This document shows positions 17,574-22,248 of a stretch of 22,248 nucleotides of DNA, one piece after another. Where the stretch lies: positions 1 to 22,248 of the forward strand of contig DHNM01000063.1 in assembly GCA_002409525.1 (NCBI GenBank). The letters run 5' to 3'. A program made the position numbers and the translations under genes. Source of the DNA: Eubacterium sp. UBA5416. Its GTDB lineage: Bacteria > Bacillota > Clostridia > Lachnospirales > Lachnospiraceae. The notes below the pieces were generated by a model. The model was not told the DNA's origin. It was given only the letters and a program-made list of their open reading frames with translations, and did no database searches. Position 1 is the first letter of the stretch. Every line of letters starts with the position of its first letter.

Positions 17574-17704
17574 TAGTAGCTTCTCCTTCGCAATTCTGAA
17601 AACATTCGAGGTCTGTCCTATCGGACTTCCCCCTCATGTTTTACGGGTCTCAAGTTCATGCTGTTTCCTGCTTGCAGGAAACAGCATGAGTTTTCGACCC
17701 TTGG
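17574..17704 (-). promoter_or_regulatory. Structured 5' leader of the ABC-F mRNA
   Basis: Between the likely transcription start (about 17704) and the ABC-F ATG lie about 130 bases with two hairpins in minus-strand order. The first is long (17700-17645). The second is GTCC-GATA-GGAC (17626-17615), enclosed by GAGG/CCTC and CAT/ATG pairs. No T run follows either hairpin, so classical attenuation is not evident. Two short frames run through the leader (17687-17634 and 17659-17618); the second has AGGA six bases before its ATG. Leader-peptide control is known for several ABC-F resistance genes; here it is only an inference. Confidence 0.4.
17645..17700. repeat. Long near-perfect hairpin (inverted repeat)
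   Basis: TCATGCTGTTTCCTGC (17656-17671) and GCAGGAAACAGCATGA (17674-17689) are exact inverted copies around a two-base loop. The pairing continues through G-T and A-T pairs and, after a two-base mismatch, through GGGTC (17645-17649) with GACCC (17696-17700), giving about 25 pairs. It is far longer than a normal terminator, lacks a T tract on either strand, and would sit at the extreme 5' end of the ABC-F transcript. Confidence 0.9.
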
Positions 17705-17710
17705 GTTATC

Positions 17711-17740
17711 ATTATACTCCATGATTGCGTGTTCACGCAA
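17711..17740 (-). promoter_or_regulatory. Probable promoter of the ABC-F gene
   Basis: On the minus strand, TATAAT (complement of 17711-17716) is preceded at 18 bases by TTGCGT (complement of 17735-17740). The -10 is perfect but the -35 matches only partly, so the promoter may need help or be regulated. The -35 falls within the palindrome at 17725-17740. Confidence 0.55.
17725..17740. promoter_or_regulatory. Palindrome TTGCGTG-TT-CACGCAA, candidate operator
   Basis: Seven-base arms with a two-base centre form an exact inverted repeat, the size of a dimeric repressor or activator site. It overlaps the -35 of the minus-strand promoter and lies 20 bases before the -35 of the rex promoter. The arms are unlike the TTGTTAA/TTGTGAA arms of Rex sites. 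The regulator is unknown. Confidence 0.4.
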
Positions 17741-17759
17741 GGAGACTGGTATTTTCCTT

Positions 17760-17788
17760 TTGACAAAGTTATGTCATACAATTATAAT
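17760..17788 (+). promoter_or_regulatory. Consensus sigma-A promoter of rex
   Basis: TTGACA (17760-17765) and TATAAT (17783-17788) are both perfect and separated by exactly 17 bases. The start would be near 17795, giving a leader of about 107 bases. A second -10-like TATACT at 17871-17876 lacks a convincing -35. Confidence 0.88.
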
Positions 17789-17879
17789 TAATAATAACAA
17801 TTTATGGATGAGTTCAGAGATATAAGGACTGATTTTAATACTTTTATGGAGTTTTTGTTTTTTTATGTAATATACTATA

Positions 17880-17893
17880 TCCATATATGGAGG
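17880..17893 (+). promoter_or_regulatory. rex ribosome binding site overlapping a palindrome
   Basis: GGAGG (17889-17893) lies eight bases before the TTG start at 17902, which fixes that unusual start. The perfect palindrome TCCATATATGGA (17880-17891) covers the first three bases of the site and could be an operator or a weak hairpin hiding it. Confidence 0.5.
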
Positions 17894-17901
17894 AAAAATA
17901 G

Positions 17902-18564
17902 TTGGATGAGAAATTGATTTCAAAAGCCGTTATCAGAAGGCTTCCGCGTTATTATCGTTATCTGGGTGAATTGCTGGATGATGGAGTGGAACGTATCTCG
18001 TCGGGAGAGCTAAGCAAACGAATGAAGGTTACAGCGTCACAGATCAGGCAGGACCTTAATAATTTTGGCGGATTTGGGCAGCAGGGATACGGATATAATG
18101 TAAGATATTTGTATAATGAAATTGGAAAAATACTTGGATTAAATCGCACACATGATATGATTATCATAGGTGCGGGAAATCTGGGACAGGCACTTGCAAA
18201 CTATAGATCATTTGACAGCAGTGGATTTAAAACAGTCGCGTTGTTCGATGTTAACCCTGATATCAAGGGCAAAAAGATTCGGGGAATTGAGATTCATATG
18301 ATAGATGAACTCCCGGAGTTTATCAAAGATAACCATGTTGAGATTGCTGCACTGACACTTCCAAAGTCAGAAGCAGTCCATGTAGCGGAGATACTGGTGG
18401 AAAATGGTGTGAGAGCGATTTGGAATTTTGCCCATACGGATCTTAATCTGCTTTTACCAGAGGACGTGGTCGTTGAAAATGTCCACCTCTCTGAAAGCCT
18501 GATGAGACTGTCGTATAATCTCACAACAAAAGAAATAGAAAACTCAGAGAAAGACGATAAGTAA
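17902..18564 (+). CDS. rex: Redox-sensing transcriptional repressor Rex
   Basis: Homodimeric repressor that reads the NADH/NAD+ ratio and controls fermentation and NADH-oxidising genes. The 220 residues comprise an N-terminal winged-helix DNA-binding domain (about 1-80, with RRLPRYYRYL and ASQIRQDLNNFGGFGQQGYG) and a C-terminal Rossmann domain with the NADH motif GAGNLG (90-95) and a final domain-swapped helix. The start is TTG, chosen because GGAGG stands eight bases upstream and the next in-frame Met (residue 42) would remove most of the DNA-binding domain. It has a consensus promoter, yet no recognisable Rex operator is in its upstream region. nnr follows after 48 bases, probably in the same transcript. 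Confidence 0.95.
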   Translation: MDEKLISKAVIRRLPRYYRYLGELLDDGVERISSGELSKRMKVTASQIRQDLNNFGGFGQQGYGYNVRYLYNEIGKILGLNRTHDMIIIGAGNLGQALANYRSFDSSGFKTVALFDVNPDIKGKKIRGIEIHMIDELPEFIKDNHVEIAALTLPKSEAVHVAEILVENGVRAIWNFAHTDLNLLLPEDVVVENVHLSESLMRLSYNLTTKEIENSEKDDK

Positions 18565-18612
18565 GGTCATGCGGCCTATACCGGTCAGGACTGTGGAAGG
18601 GAGAGGGTTTAG

Positions 18613-20130
18613 ATGAAAAAAATAGTCACTGGGGAACAGATGAAGTTATTGGATAAGTATACGGTAGAGTCAATGAATGTCTCTTCGGCTGTCCTTATGG
18701 AGAGGGCGGCACTTGCTGTTGCAGATGAGATTACGAGTGGAAGTTTTCTGACAGATCGTATTCTGGTAGTGTGCGGCAGCGGGAATAATGGCGGGGATGG
18801 CGTCTGCGCAGCCCGTATTCTCCATTTAAAAGGATACAACGTATCTGTCTTTTTAACCGCCAATCCTAAAAAATTTAGCGAAGGATTGAAAGAACAGATA
18901 CAAATTGCCAAAAACTATCAGATTAATTTTGTCAAAAATCCCGCCTACACTGAATATACTGTTATCGTGGATGCTGTATTCGGTGTGGGACTGTCGCGCC
19001 CGGTCACAGGACAAAGCGGAGAAATCCTACACCAGATTAATGAAAGTCATGTTCCGGTTGTGGCTGTTGATATCCCTTCCGGTCTTCACAGCGATACCGG
19101 TGCAGTCAAAGGTGTAGCTGTGAAGGCGGATGCTACTGTGACGATGGCTTATGGCAAGCCCGGGCTTCTTCTTGGAGATGGACAAACTTATGCGGGAAAA
19201 CTGACTGTCGCCGATATCGGGGTCTATGATACGGGATATAAAAAACCGGAAAAGAATGAATTCTGCTTTTTCCGGACTGAGAAAGATGATCTGCGTAAAC
19301 TTCCTGTGAGACGGGAAAACGGTAATAAAGGGACATTTGGGAAAGTATTATTAATTGCAGGCTCCAAAAATATGGCCGGGGCCGCACTCCTTTCAGGAGA
19401 ATCCTGCATGAGAGCTGGAGCCGGAATGCTTAAAATCTATACAACAAATGAGATCAGGGACAGCATCCTTTCAAATCTGCCAGAAGCGATGCTTTCAGTA
19501 TATGACCCGGAAGATCCACTGACCGGACAATTTCACAGAGACATGGAATGGGCGGATGTAATCGGTATTGGGCCGGGATTATCCACTGAACCATATGCAG
19601 GAAAGATACTGGAATATGTATTGAAAAACAAGGGAAAAAAACCATGCGTGATTGATGCTGATGCTTTAAATCTGCTCAGCTTACATATGAGTCTGCTGAA
19701 GGAAGCGGCTCCCCCGTGCATTGTTACCCCTCACATAGGAGAATTTTCCAGACTTACTGATACACCGGTATCGAAAGTGTTGTCGGATGTTCCAAAAAGT
19801 GTCCGGAAATTTGTTCAGGATTATGGTGTCGTCTGTGTCTGCAAGGATGCGAGGACTCTCACTATGGTACCGGGCGGATACGGATACATCAATACTTCCG
19901 GCAATTCGGCACTGTCGACTGCCGGAAGCGGTGATGTTCTCACCGGGATTATATTGGGCATTCTCGCATGTAGTGAGCATCATGCTGACATCCGGGTTAT
20001 TCCCGCGGCAGTTTATCTTCATGGACTTCTGGGAGAGAAGGCTTCGATGAGACTTTCTAAGGCCGGAGTGATCGCATCTGATCTGATCGAAGAACTTACA
20101 ATACAAAATAAAAAGTTAGAGAATGGATAA
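18613..20130 (+). CDS. nnr: Bifunctional NAD(P)H-hydrate repair enzyme (epimerase and ADP-dependent dehydratase)
   Basis: A fused protein of 505 residues. The N-terminal YjeF_N domain (about 1-215, CGSGNNGGDG at 54-63) epimerises the R and S forms of hydrated NADH and NADPH. The C-terminal ribokinase-like domain (about 225-505, GSGDVLTG at 438-445 with catalytic D441) uses ADP to dehydrate the S form back to NAD(P)H. The product is normal NAD(P)H for metabolism. A GGAAGGGAGAGG stretch precedes the ATG. Its position directly after rex, the NADH sensor, makes functional sense: one protein senses NADH and the other repairs it. In many Firmicutes this gene lies near acpS, alr and mazEF; here mazF follows. 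Confidence 0.95.
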   Translation: MKKIVTGEQMKLLDKYTVESMNVSSAVLMERAALAVADEITSGSFLTDRILVVCGSGNNGGDGVCAARILHLKGYNVSVFLTANPKKFSEGLKEQIQIAKNYQINFVKNPAYTEYTVIVDAVFGVGLSRPVTGQSGEILHQINESHVPVVAVDIPSGLHSDTGAVKGVAVKADATVTMAYGKPGLLLGDGQTYAGKLTVADIGVYDTGYKKPEKNEFCFFRTEKDDLRKLPVRRENGNKGTFGKVLLIAGSKNMAGAALLSGESCMRAGAGMLKIYTTNEIRDSILSNLPEAMLSVYDPEDPLTGQFHRDMEWADVIGIGPGLSTEPYAGKILEYVLKNKGKKPCVIDADALNLLSLHMSLLKEAAPPCIVTPHIGEFSRLTDTPVSKVLSDVPKSVRKFVQDYGVVCVCKDARTLTMVPGGYGYINTSGNSALSTAGSGDVLTGIILGILACSEHHADIRVIPAAVYLHGLLGEKASMRLSKAGVIASDLIEELTIQNKKLENG

Positions 20131-20198
20131 ATTTGAATACACCCGAATTTTTTGGAAATACTTTAAATAAGCTACATAAAATCGGAGTGTGAAAAAAA

Positions 20199-20546
20199 GT
20201 GATTATTAGAAGAGGAGATATTTTTTACGCGGACCTGAGGCCCGTAGTAGGAAGTGAACAAGGCGGTATACGCCCGGTATTGATTATACAAAATGATGTT
20301 GGTAACAAGCACAGTCCCACAGTAATCTGTGCAGCAATCACATCCAAGATGAATAAGGCAAAATTACCTACACATGTGGAAATTGATTCGTCATCTTATG
20401 AAATTGTGCGGGATTCTGTAATCCTTCTGGAACAGCTTCGCACAATTGATAAACGGCGGCTGAAAGATAAGATTTGTCATCTGAGGCCGGATCTTTTAAG
20501 TCATGTTGATCATGCCTTAAAGATCAGTCTGGAACTTTCTTCCTGA
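20199..20546 (+). CDS. mazF: MazF/PemK-type endoribonuclease toxin (NdoA-like), no visible antitoxin
   Basis: A 115-residue protein closely resembling Bacillus NdoA (EndoA), which cleaves single-stranded mRNA at a short U-rich motif. The fold is recognisable from IIRRGDIFYADLRPVVGSEQ, GGIRPVLIIQND, THVEI and RDSVILLEQLRTIDKRRL; the catalytic R25 and T48 are both present, so it should be active. The start is GTG, with GGAG 11 bases upstream, which may keep expression low. No MazE-like gene is encoded in the 68 bases between nnr and this gene, nor does yebC downstream resemble an antitoxin. The antitoxin may be encoded elsewhere, or the protein may work as a regulatory RNase. It is probably co-transcribed with nnr. 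Confidence 0.93.
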   Translation: MIIRRGDIFYADLRPVVGSEQGGIRPVLIIQNDVGNKHSPTVICAAITSKMNKAKLPTHVEIDSSSYEIVRDSVILLEQLRTIDKRRLKDKICHLRPDLLSHVDHALKISLELSS

Positions 20547-20562
20547 AGATATTTGTCTAAAC

Positions 20563-20591
20563 TTGACGAATGGTGGTTTCAGTGTTATATT
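20563..20591 (+). promoter_or_regulatory. Promoter of yebC
   Basis: TTGACG (20563-20568) and TATATT (20586-20591) with a 17-base spacer, plus a TGT extension directly before the -10, make a strong extended sigma-A promoter. Transcription would start near 20598, about 32 bases before yebC. Confidence 0.85.
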
Positions 20592-20629
20592 TTTCAGAGA
20601 TACTATATAGAAAGAGAGTAAGATAAAGC

Positions 20630-21358
20630 ATGTCAGGACATTCAAAGTTTGCAAATATAAAGCATAAAAAAGAGAGAAATGATGCCAAGAAAGGTAAAAT
20701 ATTTACGATACTTGGTCGTGAAATTGTAATTGCAGTAAAAGAGGGCGGGCCGGATCCGGAGAATAACAGCAAGCTTCGCGACGTAATAGCAAAGGCCAAA
20801 GCAAATAATATGCCAAACGATACGATCGACCGGGGTATAAAGAAGGCTGCAGGCGATTCAGATGCAGACAATTATGAACGCATTACATATGAAGGATATG
20901 GCCCCAGTGGAATTGCGATAATTGTTGAAGCTCTTACCGATAATAAAAACCGTACAGCTGCGGATGTCAGGAGTGCTTTTACAAAGGGACAGGGGAATGT
21001 CGGTACTCCGGGGTGTGTATCCTTTATGTTTGACAGAAAGGGACAGATTATTGTATCCAAAGAGGATTATGAGACAGACGCCGATGATCTGATGATGAAA
21101 TCACTTGATGCGGGTGCCGAGGATTTTTCCGAAGAGGAAGACTGCTATGAGATTATCACAGATCCGGATGATTTTTCAACTGTGCGAGAAGCAATGGAAA
21201 AAATGAAAATTCCAATGACAGAGGCTGATATTACGATGATTCCTCAGACTTATGTTGCCCTTACGAATGATTCTGATAAGACGAATCTTCAGAGAACTCT
21301 GGATTTGCTGGACGATAATGATGATGTTCAGTATGTATATACAAATTTGGATGAATAA
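20630..21358 (+). CDS. yebC: YebC/PmpR family protein (TACO1 family)
   Basis: A 242-residue member of the widespread DUF28 family, long annotated as a transcriptional regulator and more recently linked to translation of difficult sequences such as proline runs. Typical features are the N-terminal GHSKFANIKHKKERNDAKKG, the GREI segment, ANNMPNDTIDRGIKKA, YEGYGPSGIAIIVEALTDN, NRTAADVRSAFTKGQGN-GTPGCVSFMF, and an acidic C-terminal domain (DLLDDNDDVQYVYTNLDE). The length is normal. It has its own strong promoter and an AGAGAG-type site before the ATG. tepA follows after 60 bases without a clear terminator. Confidence 0.95.
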   Translation: MSGHSKFANIKHKKERNDAKKGKIFTILGREIVIAVKEGGPDPENNSKLRDVIAKAKANNMPNDTIDRGIKKAAGDSDADNYERITYEGYGPSGIAIIVEALTDNKNRTAADVRSAFTKGQGNVGTPGCVSFMFDRKGQIIVSKEDYETDADDLMMKSLDAGAEDFSEEEDCYEIITDPDDFSTVREAMEKMKIPMTEADITMIPQTYVALTNDSDKTNLQRTLDLLDDNDDVQYVYTNLDE

Positions 21359-21418
21359 ATAAGGTCTTTCTTACACATACTTCTTGAAAAAGAAAAGTTC
21401 AGACAGGAGTATGCAGGT

Positions 21419-22060
21419 ATGGAAGAACAGGCACAGAATAAAAGTGAAAATTTGGTTACAACAGATAGCAATATATTTCTTTTATCAATTATCGGCGAAG
21501 TGGAGGGACATGAGGGCCTGGGTGACCGGGTAAAGGCAACAAAATATGAACATATACTGCCCAGCCTGGCCAGAGCAGAGGACGACGGGAATATAGAGGG
21601 TATGTTAATCCTGCTTAATACCGTCGGAGGAGACGTTGAGGCGGGGCTGGCAATCTCTGAGATGATCGCTTCTATGAGCAAACCGACAGTATCACTGGTT
21701 CTTGGAGGCGGTCATTCGATTGGAGTTCCACTGGCGGTTTCCGCAGATTATTCTTTTATTGTACCAAGTGGTACGATGGTGGTCCATCCGGTACGGCAGA
21801 GCGGTATGTTTATCGGTGTTCAGCAGTCTTATCGTAATATGGAAAAGACTCAGGATCGAATCACAGCGTTTATTGCTGAGCATTCACAGATTACAAAAGA
21901 ACGCGTTGAGGAATTAATGCTGGACACCAGTATGCTGGTCAAGGATGTGGGAACTATGCTGGATGGACGAGATGCCGTACGTGAGGGCCTGATTAATGAG
22001 ATCGGTGGGGTTTCTGATGCACTGAAAAGACTTCATGCTATGATTGACGGTAAAGAATAA
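21419..22060 (+). CDS. tepA: ClpP-like serine protease TepA (translocation-enhancing protein)
   Basis: A 213-residue member of the ClpP/crotonase fold, of the TepA (YmfB) branch. S100 in GGGHSIGVPLAV and H123 in TMVVHPVRQSG are the expected nucleophile and general base; a downstream Asp in the MLDTSMLVKDVGTMLDGRDA region would complete the triad. NTVGGDVEAGLAISEMI matches the ClpP-like substrate strand. There is no signal peptide, so it should be cytoplasmic. In Bacillus and many clostridia tepA sits just before the DNA translocase gene spoIIIE/ftsK; that gene would be expected after the repeats, beyond the window. AGGAG (21405-21409) lies nine bases before the ATG. Confidence 0.92.
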   Translation: MEEQAQNKSENLVTTDSNIFLLSIIGEVEGHEGLGDRVKATKYEHILPSLARAEDDGNIEGMLILLNTVGGDVEAGLAISEMIASMSKPTVSLVLGGGHSIGVPLAVSADYSFIVPSGTMVVHPVRQSGMFIGVQQSYRNMEKTQDRITAFIAEHSQITKERVEELMLDTSMLVKDVGTMLDGRDAVREGLINEIGGVSDALKRLHAMIDGKE

Positions 22061-22070
22061 AAGTTTGGGT

Positions 22071-22248
22071 TTTTATGCCTTTTTATGCCTTTTTCATTGC
22101 ATGAAAAAGAGCACGAGTTTCCTTTGTGGTGTACCGCACCATGATGATACCACGGATTGCTCCGCACGTTGTGCTCACGCAATCGGGCAGACTTTCGAAT
22201 TACGGATCGGATTGGGCTGCGTCGGTTATGCCTTTTTCATTGCATGAA
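22071..22248. repeat. Non-coding repeat block with direct repeats and stem-loops
   Basis: After tepA there is a tandem 10-base unit, TTTTATGCCT (22071-22080 and 22081-22090). A 23-base sequence (22083-22105, beginning TTATGCC and ending GCATGAA) recurs exactly at 22226-22248, an offset of 143 bases, and ends at the last base of the window. Stem-loops lie between: CTTTTTCAT-TGC-ATGAAAAAG (22089-22109), TGGTG-TACCG-CACCA (22127-22141) and GATTGC(TCC)GCAC-GTT-GTGC(TCAC)GCAATC (22155-22184). None is followed by a T tract in plus orientation. I see no convincing gene here. It is probably an intergenic repeat family. Confidence 0.75.

Noticed and set aside
17725..17740. Palindrome as a Rex operator
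   Set aside because: Rex sites have TTGTTAA or TTGTGAA arms spaced over about 18 bases; this 16-base site has TTGCGTG arms, so autoregulation by Rex is not supported.
20123..20170. A 15-codon ATG frame overlapping the end of nnr as an antitoxin
   Set aside because: Far too short for MazE and without a family likeness or good ribosome binding site.
22089..22109. Hairpin after tepA as an intrinsic terminator
   Set aside because: The T run is part of the 5' arm and no T tract follows the 3' arm, so it is not a normal plus-strand terminator.
22044..22247. A 67-codon plus-strand frame over the terminal repeats
   Set aside because: It starts inside tepA in another frame and is built from repeat and hairpin sequence; nothing protein-like is recognisable.

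Overview
The window looks like a piece of a Firmicutes (Clostridia) chromosome, most likely Lachnospiraceae-like. The evidence is low-to-moderate GC, strong GGAGG ribosome binding sites, an aspS-gatCAB operon behind a T-box leader, DapL in place of the acylase route to diaminopimelate, a Rex redox repressor with a TTG start, and a TepA-type ClpP-like protein. The genes are mostly core metabolism and translation. I found no phage, insertion sequence, CRISPR array, tRNA or rRNA gene.

Positions 1-8406 (+) hold a nitrogen-assimilation cluster: the 3' part of gltB (5' end outside the window), gltD, a divergent type I glutamine synthetase, an ANTAR regulator with a degenerate receiver domain, and dapL. 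Spacings of 2-28 bases suggest one operon turning ammonia and 2-oxoglutarate into glutamine and glutamate, plus one step of lysine/cell-wall diaminopimelate synthesis.

Positions 8423-13350 (+) hold a second operon with its own promoter and a T-box riboswitch ending in a strong terminator. It encodes a non-discriminating-type aspartyl-tRNA synthetase and GatC, GatA and GatB, the pathway that makes Asn-tRNA(Asn) (and usually Gln-tRNA(Gln)) by transamidation.

Positions 13452-15582 (+) hold a small intracellular subtilisin-like protease and, behind its own promoter, a eukaryote-type NADP isocitrate dehydrogenase that can supply 2-oxoglutarate to the first cluster. A bidirectional terminator separates it from a convergent ABC-F ATPase gene (15645-17573, -).

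The ABC-F and rex genes are divergent. The 328-base gap between them holds a consensus promoter for rex, a weaker promoter for ABC-F, a 16-base palindrome, and a long 5'-terminal hairpin in the ABC-F leader that overlaps possible leader peptides. This is the densest unexplained regulatory region in the window.

Positions 17902-22060 (+) hold rex, the NAD(P)H-hydrate repair enzyme gene nnr, a mazF-type toxin gene without a visible antitoxin, yebC (own promoter) and tepA. The last 188 bases are non-coding, with stem-loops and two copies of a 23-base direct repeat, the second touching the window end. No wholly new multi-gene system is evident; the most interesting signals are regulatory RNA and intergenic repeats.
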